A DNA stretch of 64,000 nt from Ignavibacteria bacterium. GTDB taxonomy: Bacteria; Bacteroidota; Ignavibacteria; Ignavibacteriales; Ignavibacteriaceae. Position 1 is the stretch's first letter; the number at the start of each line of letters is the position of its first letter. Of this stretch, positions 1 to 9,266 are shown one piece after another. The notes under the pieces were generated by a model. The model ran no database searches and had not been told where the DNA came from. It was given only the letters and a program-made list of their open reading frames with translations. The position numbers and the translations under genes are program-made. The stretch lies in the NCBI GenBank assembly GCA_017302895.1, contig JAFLBV010000001.1:248001-312000 (forward strand). The letters run 5' to 3'.

Positions 1-1093
1 CTACATAGATCAGGATGGCAGCAAGAACAGGAAGTGGAATCAGCGAAGCAAGATCAGCAAAAAGCAGCATCGTCACGAGAATTACGATACCATGAATTAC
101 TCCGGCAACGGGAGTTTTTGCTCCACTTTTGATATTTGTTGCAGTTCTCGCAATGGCACCTGTAACAGGAATACCAAAGAATATCGGCGATATAATGTTA
201 CCCACACCTTGAGATACCAGTTCCATGTTCGATCGGTGCCTTGAACCCATCATTCCATCGGCAACCACTGCAGAGAGAAGCGATTCAATTGCCGCCAGCA
301 TCGCTATTGTAAATGCTGGCGAGAACATTTGAGTGAACACCTGCCAGGAAATCTGTGGCAATCTCGGTTCCGGAAGTGAGTTGGGAACAGCTCCAAACTT
401 TGATCCGATGGTATCGACGGGCAGGTTAAAATAATAAACTGCGAGAGTTCCTACAATGATGGCGATCAGTGATCCGGGAATTTTGAAATTGTATCTTCCC
501 CATACAAATATAAAGAGTAGAGAAATCGCTCCAATTCCCAAAGCGTAGTAATTTATTTTTTGAATATTTTCCGAGAAGACGATCCATTTATCTACAAAGT
601 CAGCGGGTACCTTGGCAATTCCAAGTCCCAGAAAATCATTTATTTGACTGGTAAAGATGATAATTGCGATACCTGTGGTAAACCCGATGGTCAGAGAGTA
701 GGGGATAAACCTGAGGAGTATGCCGAACTTCAACAGTCCAAGCACTACAAGAAAAATTCCCGCAAGAAGTGTAGCAACTGCGAGTCCGTCATATCCGTAC
801 AGCTGCACGATTCCGTATATTATTACGATAAATGCCCCTGTGGGTCCCGAAACCTGCGATCTTGATCCGCTCAAAAGGGAAACAAACAACCCTGCAACTA
901 TAGCAGCGTAGAGCCCTTGTTCCGGTTTTACACCTGATGCTATGGCAAATGCAATTGCGAGGGGAAGCGCGACAATTCCGACTATAACACCGGCGCTTAA
1001 ATCTGAGAAGAATGTTTCTTTTGAGTAGCCTTTTGCAAGGAGGGAATAAATTTTAGGAACGAACTCTTTAGGCCAGGAAAACTTGATTTTCAT
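1..1093 (-). CDS. SulP/SLC26-family anion permease (partial, C-terminus outside window)
   Basis: Reading the minus strand from ATG at 1093 gives an uninterrupted frame to the window edge (about 364 residues). It starts MKIKFSWPKEFVPKIYS and continues into hydrophobic segments with the SulP signature region (SAGVIVGIVALPLAIAFAIA near residue 35, SQVSGPTGAF near residue 80). The family moves sulfate, bicarbonate or other anions across the inner membrane, often with Na+ or H+. The C-terminal STAS domain expected in this family would lie beyond base 1. It is transcribed in the same direction as korAB but is separated from it by a terminator-like hairpin. Substrate cannot be read from sequence; bicarbonate is worth considering because a carbonic anhydrase and a CO2-handling oxidoreductase lie nearby. 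Confidence 0.9.
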   Translation of the reverse strand, partial: MKIKFSWPKEFVPKIYSLLAKGYSKETFFSDLSAGVIVGIVALPLAIAFAIASGVKPEQGLYAAIVAGLFVSLLSGSRSQVSGPTGAFIVIIYGIVQLYGYDGLAVATLLAGIFLVVLGLLKFGILLRFIPYSLTIGFTTGIAIIIFTSQINDFLGLGIAKVPADFVDKWIVFSENIQKINYYALGIGAISLLFIFVWGRYNFKIPGSLIAIIVGTLAVYYFNLPVDTIGSKFGAVPNSLPEPRLPQISWQVFTQMFSPAFTIAMLAAIESLLSAVVADGMMGSRHRSNMELVSQGVGNIISPIFFGIPVTGAIARTATNIKSGAKTPVAGVIHGIVILVTMLLFADLASLIPLPVLAAILIYV

Positions 1094-1162
1094 TGTTGTT
1101 CTTACAAAAATCTAAAAATTAAACCTTAAATATACCAATAAACGAGGGAAGAAAGGTTGCGG

Positions 1163-1197
1163 AGGAGCGATCTCATCACAATCTTGAAGTTGATTGT
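1163..1197. repeat. Short element AGGAGCGA plus ACAATC/GATTGT inverted repeat (copy 1)
   Basis: AGGAGCGA at 1163-1170 is followed by the inverted repeat ACAATC (1178-1183) and GATTGT (1192-1197). A related arrangement occurs at 17423-17447, also in an intergenic gap. Two copies suggest a small dispersed element, but each arm is short. Confidence 0.35.
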
Positions 1198-1229
1198 ACC
1201 CCAACGATTCAACTGCCGAAAATTAAAAA

Positions 1230-1272
1230 ACAAAAAAAAGAGGCAGAAAATTAAATTCTGCCCCTTAAAATC
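1230..1272 (-). terminator. Rho-independent terminator of korAB
   Basis: On the minus strand the stem AGGGGCAGAA pairs with TTTCTGCCTCT and is followed by a run of eight T. It lies about 50 bases beyond the korB stop codon, between korB and the SulP gene. Confidence 0.75.
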
Positions 1273-1281
1273 CATCCAAAT

Positions 1282-1316
1282 ATTACTGCATTATTGGATT
1301 ACTGCATTATTGGATT
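1282..1316. repeat. Tandem 16-bp repeat ATTACTGCATTATTGG, two copies, abutting korB stop
   Basis: ATTACTGCATTATTGG occurs twice head to tail at 1282-1297 and 1298-1313. The block lies between the korB stop codon (1320-1322) and its terminator. A rearranged relative of the same words sits directly after the stop codon of the adhesin gene at 59453-59485, in the same orientation relative to the gene. Confidence 0.8.
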
Positions 1317-1319
1317 TAC

Positions 1320-2354
1320 CTATTCCACCGTCCAGACATTGCCCTGGCCAATCAACTGCTCAAAGGAGGTGACTTTTTTCACTTCTTTCACATGATTGAT
1401 CTGCTCGACAACGAGGTCTTCATAGGTTGGTTTCTCGAATCTTCTGAAGCAACCAATCGGAACAGGGAGATCAGGGTTTTCGATAAATTCAGCCAGGATG
1501 AAGGCTCTTACCGGTGAAGGATCCACTTCCTTGTGTACCCAAACATCGTTAATCGAGTGAACACCATCATTCAGATCGATAACTATGGGGATATCACCGT
1601 CAAGTTTGATGCCTTTGTCGCGGTTTTTACCGAAAATCATCGGTTGACCATCTTCGAGAACGAGTACATGGTCAGCTTTGGTTTCTTTGTCGGTAAGATG
1701 AGCATAAGCACCATCGTTGAAGATGTTGCAATTCTGGTACACTTCTATCAGGGTGGTTCCGTGATGAGCTGCAGCCTTTTGCATCATCTCCTGCATGTGT
1801 TTCGGTTCGCGGTCGATGGTTCTTGCGTAGAAGCCGATTCCGGCACCGAGAGCAACCATTGCAGGTTTGAAAGGATAATCGACACTTCCGAATGGAGTTG
1901 ATTTTGTTTTCTTTCCCTGTTCGGAAGTCGGGGAATACTGACCCTTAGTCAAACCGTAGATACGGTTGTTGAAAAGGACCATTTTAATCCCGATGTTTCT
2001 TCTGCAGGTATGGATGAAGTGGTTTCCACCGATTGAAAGGAGGTCACCGTCACCTGTTGCCATCCAGACGGCGAGTTCGGGACGGGCAATTTTCACACCA
2101 CTTGCAATTGAAGGGGCCCGACCGTGAATTCCGTGCATTCCAAAGGTATCCATGTAATAGGGGAAACGGGAAGAACATCCGATACCGGAAATCCAAACGA
2201 AATCTTCCTTCTTTACACCAAGAGAAGGGGATACTCTTTGCATCTGAGCAAGAATCGAATAATCGCCGCAACCGGGACACCATTTAACATCCTGATTTGA
2301 CGCAAAATCTTTTGCAGTCAGTTGAACTGTTGGGATCTGATTTTCATTACTCAT
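1320..2354 (-). CDS. korB: 2-oxoacid:ferredoxin oxidoreductase, beta subunit
   Basis: 344 residues, the thiamine-diphosphate-binding subunit of a 2-oxoglutarate (or related 2-oxoacid):ferredoxin oxidoreductase. The N-terminal CPGCGDYSILAQ motif (about residues 27-38) and the GDGD-type TPP/Mg motif (MATGDGDLLSIGG, about residue 100) are visible, as is the NNRIYGLTKGQYSPTS stretch typical of KorB. With KorA it converts 2-oxoglutarate plus CoA to succinyl-CoA, CO2 and reduced ferredoxin, or runs in reverse in the reductive TCA cycle. The start overlaps the korA stop by 8 bases, so the two are translationally coupled. Substrate is assigned from family resemblance; pyruvate or another 2-oxoacid cannot be excluded. 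Confidence 0.93.
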   Translation of the reverse strand: MSNENQIPTVQLTAKDFASNQDVKWCPGCGDYSILAQMQRVSPSLGVKKEDFVWISGIGCSSRFPYYMDTFGMHGIHGRAPSIASGVKIARPELAVWMATGDGDLLSIGGNHFIHTCRRNIGIKMVLFNNRIYGLTKGQYSPTSEQGKKTKSTPFGSVDYPFKPAMVALGAGIGFYARTIDREPKHMQEMMQKAAAHHGTTLIEVYQNCNIFNDGAYAHLTDKETKADHVLVLEDGQPMIFGKNRDKGIKLDGDIPIVIDLNDGVHSINDVWVHKEVDPSPVRAFILAEFIENPDLPVPIGCFRRFEKPTYEDLVVEQINHVKEVKKVTSFEQLIGQGNVWTVE

Positions 2355-4188
2355 TTTCGACTCCGAGCAGATTTAGTATCTTTTCTTCAATTTCAGATGC
2401 TTTGAAAGGCAAGCCCTGAACTTTGTTGTATTGAATGATATCTATGAGATATTCGCTCCTAAGTACCATGGCAAGCTGTCCAAGATTTATCTCAGGGACG
2501 AGAATCCTCTTGAATCTCTTCAGAACATCACCGAGGTTTTTAGGAAGGGGGTTGATATATTTTAAGTGAGCCTGGGAAATTTTAATATCCCGGGCTTGAA
2601 TTCTGTTCATTGCTTCGTTTATTGCACCGTATGTTGAACCCCATCCGAGAACGAGAAGGTCGCCTTCCTGTTCACCGCGAACTTCAAGTTCAGGAATGTC
2701 ATTTGCGATATTCTTAATCTTTTGATCTCTCAAATTGATCATAAACTCGTGATTTTCAGGGACATAACTTACATTACCATAAATGTGGGATTTTTCCAGT
2801 CCGCCGATTCTGTGTTCCAGACCTGGGGTACCGGGTATCGCCCATGGTCTCGAGAGATTTTCATCTCTGAGATATGGATAAAATTCCTCTTTTTCCGTTC
2901 TGAATTCAATTTTCAGTTCAGGAAGTTCATTTTCAGCAGGGATTCTGAAAGGTTCCGAACCCTGCGAGAGGTAACCGTCGGAGAGAAGAATTACCGGTGT
3001 CATGTATTTGGTTGCTATTCTTGCAGCTTCGTAAGCCATGTGGAAACAGTCAGCAGGAGTTGAAGCAGCGAGAACGCAGACAGGGGCTTCGCCGTTTCTG
3101 CCGTAGAGAGCCTGCCAAAGATCTGCCTGTTCTGTTTTTGTGGGAAGACCGGTACTTGGACCGCCTCTCTGAACATCGACAATGATCAGCGGAAGTTCGG
3201 TCATCACACCAAGTCCAACGGCTTCCATTTTGAGTGCAAGCCCGGGTCCTGAAGTGGTGGTAAGAGCAATATTTCCTGCAAAAGCAGCTCCAATGCAGGC
3301 ACATATAGCAGCAATCTCATCTTCAGCCTGGAATGTTTTTACTCCGAAGTGCTTAAAGTTGCTTAGCTCATGCAAAATTTCCGATGCCGGGGTAATAGGA
3401 TACGAACCGAGGAAAAGGGGAACTCCACTCTTCCATGATGCGGCAACCATACCGAGTGCAACTGCTTCGTTACCGGTAACATTTTTATATTTTCCGGGGG
3501 GAAGCTTTACGGGCTCAAGGAAAAATCTGGTTGTAAAGAGCTCTGTCATTTCACTGTAGTGATAACCAGCCATCAAAGCTTTTTTGTTTGCTTCCAGGAT
3601 GTCAGGTTTCACTCTGAACTTGTTTTCAATCCATTTGATAGTGGGTTCGACCGGGCGACTGAACATCCAGAACATTATTCCGAGTGCAAAGAAGTTTTTG
3701 CATCTCTCTTTTTCTTTAATGGAAATATTAACGCCGTCGAGAGCATTCATGACCGCTTTGGTCATGGGGACCCGTAGAACATTGTATCCTTTTAAAGTGT
3801 CATCTTCAAGTGGATTGCTCTCATATTTTGCCAGTGACAAGTTCTTTGAATCAAAAGATGACTCATTGACAATGATCGTGGCAGTAGGTTTTAAATCTTT
3901 TATGTTCACTTTTAACGCAGCAGGATTCATCGCAACGAGCACATCAGGATGATCGCCGTGAGTTGTGCTTTCACCGCTGGAAAAGTGTATCTGGAAACCT
4001 GAAACGCCATTGAGAGAGCCGGCGGGGGCGCGAATCTCTGCAGGGTAGTCAGGAAGTGTGTTTAAATCATTGCCGGCGATTGCGGAGGAAGTGGAAAACT
4101 GCAATCCCGTTAACTGCATACCGTCGCCCGAATCTCCCGCGAACCTGACGGTAACATCTTCAACCTTTACAAGTTGTTTTTCAGCCAT
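2347..4188 (-). CDS. korA: 2-oxoacid:ferredoxin oxidoreductase, fused gamma-alpha subunit
   Basis: 613 residues. Residues 1-190 form the gamma domain (VRFAGDSGDGMQLTGLQFS near the N-terminus), followed by the alpha (pyrimidine-binding) domain with ITPASEILHELS and VQRGGPSTGLPTKTEQADL. The gamma-alpha fusion is the usual KorA layout in Bacteroidota, Chlorobi and many anaerobes. It pairs with KorB immediately downstream (8-base overlap). No ferredoxin-like delta subunit is fused or adjacent, so electrons must go to a separate ferredoxin. The 207-base gap upstream to the divergent carbonic anhydrase gene holds the promoters for both; no specific site was recognised. Confidence 0.93.
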   Translation of the reverse strand: MAEKQLVKVEDVTVRFAGDSGDGMQLTGLQFSTSSAIAGNDLNTLPDYPAEIRAPAGSLNGVSGFQIHFSSGESTTHGDHPDVLVAMNPAALKVNIKDLKPTATIIVNESSFDSKNLSLAKYESNPLEDDTLKGYNVLRVPMTKAVMNALDGVNISIKEKERCKNFFALGIMFWMFSRPVEPTIKWIENKFRVKPDILEANKKALMAGYHYSEMTELFTTRFFLEPVKLPPGKYKNVTGNEAVALGMVAASWKSGVPLFLGSYPITPASEILHELSNFKHFGVKTFQAEDEIAAICACIGAAFAGNIALTTTSGPGLALKMEAVGLGVMTELPLIIVDVQRGGPSTGLPTKTEQADLWQALYGRNGEAPVCVLAASTPADCFHMAYEAARIATKYMTPVILLSDGYLSQGSEPFRIPAENELPELKIEFRTEKEEFYPYLRDENLSRPWAIPGTPGLEHRIGGLEKSHIYGNVSYVPENHEFMINLRDQKIKNIANDIPELEVRGEQEGDLLVLGWGSTYGAINEAMNRIQARDIKISQAHLKYINPLPKNLGDVLKRFKRILVPEINLGQLAMVLRSEYLIDIIQYNKVQGLPFKASEIEEKILNLLGVENE

Positions 4189-4395
4189 TTTTTCATCTCT
4201 TAGTTAAAAAATGTATCCCCGTTTTGGAAAATTCTCCAAAATGGTAAAGAAATTTAATAAATGTTGTTATTAAAAACTAATGATTTACCGTTACCTGAAA
4301 AAATATTTTACAGTGTGAAAGAATTATTTTTAAAATTGAATAAAAATAACTGATATTTACCATCCATTTATTCATTATTTAATCGGAGTACTATT

Positions 4396-5040
4396 ATGGC
4401 GAAGCGCCGTATAAATCTAATCTTTTCTTTAATCATCTTCTGCAGTTTATCACTTTTCGCACAAGTCCCGGCTGATCAGGCAATAAATTTACTTATTGCA
4501 GGAAACAATCGTTTCGTTACAGGCGAATTAATGCAAAAAGATTTTGCAACTGAAGTCCAAAATTTGAAAGACGGTCAAAAACCCTATGCGGTAATACTCT
4601 CCTGTTCCGATTCGAGAGTTGCCCCTGAAATAGTTTTTGATGAGTCATTGGGCAAATTGTTTATCGTGAGACTGGCTGGAAATGTTGCCACACCGGAAGC
4701 AATCGGGAGTATTGAATATGCGGTTGAGCATCTCGGTGCAAATCTTATTCTTGTACTCGGGCATGCCAAATGCGGCGCGGTATCAGCAACTGTAAGCGGT
4801 GGAGAACTTACACCAAATATTGAGAAAATTGCTCAATGTATCGAACCTGCTGTTGTCAGTGCGAGAAATGACGGCGGAGACGCTGATCTGTTAAACAGAT
4901 CCATTCACTTCAATGTGGATCTTCAGGTCAAAAATCTGACAAAGAACAGCCCGACACTTGAACATAAACATCACTCCGGCGCTCTGCAAATAATCGGTGC
5001 ATATTATGATCTGGCAACCGGTCAGGTTATAATGCATTAA
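4396..5040 (+). CDS. Exported beta-class carbonic anhydrase
   Basis: 214 residues with an N-terminal signal peptide (KRRINLIFSLIIFCSLSLFA), so it should act in the periplasm. It catalyses CO2 hydration to bicarbonate. Zinc ligands and the catalytic dyad of beta-carbonic anhydrases are present: C70-S-D72-S-R74 and H123-A-K-C126. The frame starts at an ATG after an AT-rich leader and ends before a strong terminator, so it appears monocistronic. It is divergent from korAB, and a SulP permease lies beyond that. A periplasmic enzyme together with an anion permease and a CO2-producing or CO2-fixing enzyme suggests inorganic-carbon handling, but the link is positional only. Confidence 0.93.
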   Translation: MAKRRINLIFSLIIFCSLSLFAQVPADQAINLLIAGNNRFVTGELMQKDFATEVQNLKDGQKPYAVILSCSDSRVAPEIVFDESLGKLFIVRLAGNVATPEAIGSIEYAVEHLGANLILVLGHAKCGAVSATVSGGELTPNIEKIAQCIEPAVVSARNDGGDADLLNRSIHFNVDLQVKNLTKNSPTLEHKHHSGALQIIGAYYDLATGQVIMH

Positions 5041-5065
5041 AACAAAAGTTTTCAATTTTGATATG

Positions 5066-5109
5066 AAGAGGTTGATCCGGGAGATGTTCCGGGCAGCCTC
5101 TTTTTTTTG
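5066..5109 (+). terminator. Rho-independent terminator after carbonic anhydrase gene
   Basis: AAGAGG ... CCGG (loop) CCGG ... CCTCTT with a trailing run of T. It contains the GCAGCCTC word shared by several other terminators in the window. Confidence 0.8.
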
Positions 5110-5228
5110 TTTTTACTGTTTTTATGGGAAATTAGATCATAATTGATTAGTTTAGTTGATCAAATTTTTGATTGTTGAGACAAGGGAATCAACAAAAGGA
5201 AACCGTAAAACGAAAGGTATTTGTGATC

Positions 5229-8200
5229 ATGAAAACGACCGTTTTTCTGATTTTGATCGCAGCCACAATCTTCACCCGGACTTATGGACAGGATCTGAGT
5301 GAGGATGAAAAATTGTTCGCAGCATATTTTGCGAACTTCGCCGGAACAATTTCAACCGTAAACATAGAAGACGGAGCTACCGACAGCACTTACTTAAAAG
5401 CTGTGACCGCGCTTAAGAGAATAATCAACAAAGACCCCTCCCGGGACCTCCTCAAATTGATACACCTGAACCTTACATTCAGCAAAGGAATCAAACCTGC
5501 GCTCCTCGAATATGCAAAGACAACCTCTCCCGAAAAAGGTGATCTCGTGATGCTCGCTCTTTACGAATATATAATAACCGAAAAAGAGTTCTATCCTGAA
5601 GTGACGGCACTATTTTCGAAATTGAAGGGGAAGATTCCGTTTCAAATTTCACCTGCTTATCTCTATTTCATCGAATGCTGGTCTTCTCTTCCCGCAAAAG
5701 AGGATGATGCCACCCCAAAAGCGGGCGACATTTCACTTCTTAAAGACAGGACAGAGCGGAATAAAAACATTTTTCCCGACGAAAAGGAATATTTCAGGGA
5801 CAACTATCATAAAGGGCTTGCATGGTTCGACACCCTTGAAATCGTGAACGATACTCAATTCCCTTTGAGCCTCTTCATAAAATATGAACCTGCGATTGCT
5901 GAAGAACTAATCAGGATTAAAGGAAAAGAAAAGTGGGTTGAGCCGGCTTACGCAAATGATGAATCCGGCTTGATTGCTGCTTACAACGGCTATTTTGTTC
6001 CTCTCTTTGCAGGGATTTATGATGAAGAGTACCTGCTGAGAACAGCGGCTATGGCTGACGATGGATCTGAGGCTTCAATCCCCATCGTGGAGACGGTTTT
6101 CTGTTATCTGGCTGCAAACAACAGTAATTCTCCACTTTTGAAAGCTCAAAATGAGCAACTTACAGGTTCTGTCGAAAACATTCATGAGACAACTTTTCCA
6201 TGGCTGGCAGCTTACAATCTGAAGAACAATCCTAAAAAATTATTATCTGTCATTGAGGGCTTTCAGCGGAAAAATCCGAAATCGCTGATGGCACTTGAAT
6301 GGAAAAAGTACTATTTCACCGAAGTTGTTCCCGACAAAATCAAACTTTCGGAGGTTGAAAAGCAACTGGAGGAATTCACACCTAAGGAATGGTCGTATAA
6401 AATCGCAATGGGCCGGATCGCGTCAATGATCGATTCTCTCCGGTTCAAAGCTGCCGAGGACTCGTTGATAAAACTAAAATCGCAGCTTGAAAATGATTTT
6501 CTCTTTCTCTCTACCGAATATTTCGATCTAACGGAGATGCTTCGAGACCTCTACATCAAAACAGGTGAATATTCGAAGTCATTTGAAGTGCAGAAACAAA
6601 AATATGGATTGTTAAAACAATACTTCATGCCGGGGAATGAGCTGCGAATGCGTAATGAGAACCAACTCGCCGAAAACTACCGGTATCTCGGTAAATTTAT
6701 CGAATCCAGGGAGATTCTGACGGAGTTGTTGCGGGTAATCGATTCTTTGGATATTAAAGGAAGCGACAGTTATACCGATGCCTTGCTTGGAATGGCCTTT
6801 ACGATGCAGCAGGCAGGTGAAACCGAAAAATGCGACCTGTTTATTGATTCTGTTTACAACCTGATTATATCAGGTAAAGTTGAGCAAAATCAACAGAAAA
6901 TAAAGCTGATTCCACAGTTGATCGATTACTACAACCAGAAGGGGAACCCTGAGAAATCGGAAAAACTGCTGGAATTATTCGAAAAATCTGTGTCAGGCGG
7001 GGATTTGGGCTACAGGTTCAGGGTCATCAGGATGCGCTCCGAACTTGCCATGATTTTGTTCAGGAAGGGCGACAAGGAAAAATCGGGAGTTTTGCTCGGT
7101 GAACTTTCAAAATCATTTATCGAACTTCCCGTAGCTTCCGACAACGACTGGATGAAGGCATTCGGGAACCTTGCTTTTTTGCACAACAACATGTCCTATA
7201 ACAAGGGACACCGCAATTTTTATAAATTTCTGAAAAAAAATTCAGAACTGATTCTTCAGGTGAGAGATCCTTATTTCGTAAATGCACTTACCAACATTGT
7301 GGAGTTTTACCATCGGGAGGGCGATTTCAATCCCGCTCAGGATTTCCTGCTGGAGGTAATCAAAAAGCAAAAACAGAACTTCAGTGAATTGAATCCCGAC
7401 TACCTCCTTATGACTGTGAAGTTGATCGAACTTATGGGACGCAGAGGAAAAGGTGAAGAGTTCTTTAAGCTCTACAAAGAACTCATCGATGTGCAGGCGA
7501 AATATTTGAGGGAGACACTTCCACTTCTTACCGAGAACGAGCGGGAAGTGATGATGAGGAAATTCATTCAGATAAACGAATTGTGCATGTCGGTTTCGAT
7601 GAAACATTTTGAATTTAATCTCGCTGCATACGGACTTTATTATGATAACCTGTTGCGGATAAAGGGATTGAAGCTTGCTGCCCTGAAAAACGAGCGGCAA
7701 CGGATGAGAAAAATCAGTGATCCGGGAAAAATTGAGAAGATCAGAAAGCTCGATGACATAAAAAACCTCATCGGAAAACTTTACAGTTTCACGAAAGCTG
7801 AAAGAGCTAAAACAGGATATGACCTTGAATCGCTTGAGATTGAAGCAAAAATGATTCAAAATGAACTGAACACTTCCACTCTGACAGGTGACTCACTGAT
7901 CGACCTTTCAATTACATGGCAGGAAATCAGAGAAAACCTGAAGGAAGGGGAGGCGGCTATCGAGGTTTTCAGGTTTAAGCCGTATGATGCAGCTTCTCCT
8001 GATTCTGTTCACTATCTCTATCTCATAGTTACACCTCAAACCATCGACCACCCTGAGATCGGCTTTCAGTATCTCGGAAGGCAACTCGAAGGGGAGGCAT
8101 TCCGTGCCTTGCAGGATGCTTCAAGAACAGTGGATACCGATTATTTCACCGAAAATGAGATAAAAACCCTCAAAGATTCGTACAACTTCTTTTGGTTGCC

Positions 8201-9161
8201 GATCCAGTATCATCTGCAAGGGGTAAAAAAGATATATTTCTCGGCTGACGGGGTGTACCATAAAATAAATCCCGCTGTTTTGATTAATCCCGCCACGGGG
8301 AAGTATCTCTACGAGGAATACGAGATAGAATATGTAACCAGCACAAGGGTTTTGGCAGGCAAGGAGAAAAAGCGCAGTGAAGGAAAAGGAAACTGGTTTT
8401 TTGGATATCCCGACCTGTACAATTTCGAATTTGACAGGAATAAATCTGTAAATCAGGAAAGTGACCGGAGCATGATTCCCGTCGAAGCGGGAAATGACAT
8501 AAAAAGGTACTGGCTTTCTGACATTCCCGGTACAAAGAGGGAAGTGGAGACCATCGATTCGTTAATCAAGGTCCGCGGTTTGGAATCGCATCTTTTTACC
8601 GGTGTCGATGCCAATGAGACAAAAATCAAACAAATAAAACTGCCGCGCGTGCTGCACATCGCATCTCACGGATATTTCATAAAAGACGAGGATGTGGCTG
8701 AAGACAAGGTTTATGGATTCGACAGGGGAATTGTAGCCCAAAATCCTCTCCTAAGGTCGGGTTTGTTCCTTGCCGGTGCGGGAGTGTTTTTGGACAGCGA
8801 CCCGTTTCAGTGGAAAAGCCCTGAAAACGGAATCCTTACTGCACAGGAATGTCTGAATCTGGATCTCGCCTCAACAAATCTTGTGGTTCTCTCGGCATGT
8901 GAAACCGGTCTTGGAACAGTCCAGAATGCAGAGGGGGTTTATGGACTTCAAAGAGCTCTTATGGTTGCCGGTGCAGAGAGTATCATCATGAGTCTTTGGA
9001 GGGTGCACGATACCGCAACGATGGAGTTTATGGTTAGCTTCTATTCAAACTGGGTAACGACAGGTAACAAGTTGCGTGCATTCGACATGGCAAGAACCGA
9101 AATCAGAAACAAATACAAACTTCCCTATTATTGGGGTGCATTTGTTATAATTCAGGATTAA
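5229..9161 (+). CDS. Exported TPR-CHAT domain protein (caspase/separase-like protease fold)
   Basis: The best start is ATG 5229 (1310 residues), because it opens directly into a signal peptide (MKTTVFLILIAATIFTRTYG) and has GAAAGG about 11 bases upstream. An upstream TTG at 5172 would add a hydrophilic tail. The middle of the protein, about residues 330-850, is helical and TPR-like. The last 350 residues are a CHAT domain with the catalytic pair His1147 (HIASHGYF) and Cys1224 (LVVLSACETGLG). CHAT proteins are clan CD proteases; family members act in cell-death, defence or regulatory processing, but many are uncharacterised. An exported version with no evident partner is hard to assign. It stands alone between a terminator and the yebC promoter. 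Confidence 0.88.
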   Translation: MKTTVFLILIAATIFTRTYGQDLSEDEKLFAAYFANFAGTISTVNIEDGATDSTYLKAVTALKRIINKDPSRDLLKLIHLNLTFSKGIKPALLEYAKTTSPEKGDLVMLALYEYIITEKEFYPEVTALFSKLKGKIPFQISPAYLYFIECWSSLPAKEDDATPKAGDISLLKDRTERNKNIFPDEKEYFRDNYHKGLAWFDTLEIVNDTQFPLSLFIKYEPAIAEELIRIKGKEKWVEPAYANDESGLIAAYNGYFVPLFAGIYDEEYLLRTAAMADDGSEASIPIVETVFCYLAANNSNSPLLKAQNEQLTGSVENIHETTFPWLAAYNLKNNPKKLLSVIEGFQRKNPKSLMALEWKKYYFTEVVPDKIKLSEVEKQLEEFTPKEWSYKIAMGRIASMIDSLRFKAAEDSLIKLKSQLENDFLFLSTEYFDLTEMLRDLYIKTGEYSKSFEVQKQKYGLLKQYFMPGNELRMRNENQLAENYRYLGKFIESREILTELLRVIDSLDIKGSDSYTDALLGMAFTMQQAGETEKCDLFIDSVYNLIISGKVEQNQQKIKLIPQLIDYYNQKGNPEKSEKLLELFEKSVSGGDLGYRFRVIRMRSELAMILFRKGDKEKSGVLLGELSKSFIELPVASDNDWMKAFGNLAFLHNNMSYNKGHRNFYKFLKKNSELILQVRDPYFVNALTNIVEFYHREGDFNPAQDFLLEVIKKQKQNFSELNPDYLLMTVKLIELMGRRGKGEEFFKLYKELIDVQAKYLRETLPLLTENEREVMMRKFIQINELCMSVSMKHFEFNLAAYGLYYDNLLRIKGLKLAALKNERQRMRKISDPGKIEKIRKLDDIKNLIGKLYSFTKAERAKTGYDLESLEIEAKMIQNELNTSTLTGDSLIDLSITWQEIRENLKEGEAAIEVFRFKPYDAASPDSVHYLYLIVTPQTIDHPEIGFQYLGRQLEGEAFRALQDASRTVDTDYFTENEIKTLKDSYNFFWLPIQYHLQGVKKIYFSADGVYHKINPAVLINPATGKYLYEEYEIEYVTSTRVLAGKEKKRSEGKGNWFFGYPDLYNFEFDRNKSVNQESDRSMIPVEAGNDIKRYWLSDIPGTKREVETIDSLIKVRGLESHLFTGVDANETKIKQIKLPRVLHIASHGYFIKDEDVAEDKVYGFDRGIVAQNPLLRSGLFLAGAGVFLDSDPFQWKSPENGILTAQECLNLDLASTNLVVLSACETGLGTVQNAEGVYGLQRALMVAGAESIIMSLWRVHDTATMEFMVSFYSNWVTTGNKLRAFDMARTEIRNKYKLPYYWGAFVIIQD

Positions 9162-9205
9162 TTCGGGAATTTTGGCGGTCAATGTTCCCGGAACCCCCAA
9201 TTAGA

Positions 9206-9237
9206 TTTGATGAACAGCTAATTTCTGTTTAAATTTG
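9206..9237 (+). promoter_or_regulatory. Bacteroidota-type promoter of yebC-like gene
   Basis: TTTG at 9206-9209, a 20-base spacer, then TAAATTTG at 9230-9237. This matches the -33 TTTG and -7 TAnnTTTG pattern known for primary-sigma promoters of Bacteroidota. The gene starts 30 bases further on. Confidence 0.6.
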
Positions 9238-9266
9238 CATATTAATTAATCAAAAAAACGAGACTT

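Noticed and set aside
560..911. Plus-strand open frames in the SulP region, one with CDTCGKPDG-type cysteines
   Set aside because: They are antisense to the SulP membrane protein. The Cys pattern arises from reverse-complemented hydrophobic codons.
1533..1901. 122-codon plus-strand open frame inside korB
   Set aside because: It lies fully antisense to a well-conserved gene, and its sequence shows no domain; it is a shadow of the real frame.
5172..5228. Upstream TTG start of the CHAT protein
   Set aside because: It would place a hydrophilic, charged leader before the signal peptide; ATG 5229 is better.
9162..9193. TTCGGGAA/TTCCCGGAA hairpin after the CHAT gene as terminator
   Set aside because: The stem has a bulge and is followed by a C-rich rather than a T-rich stretch, so it was not listed as a terminator.
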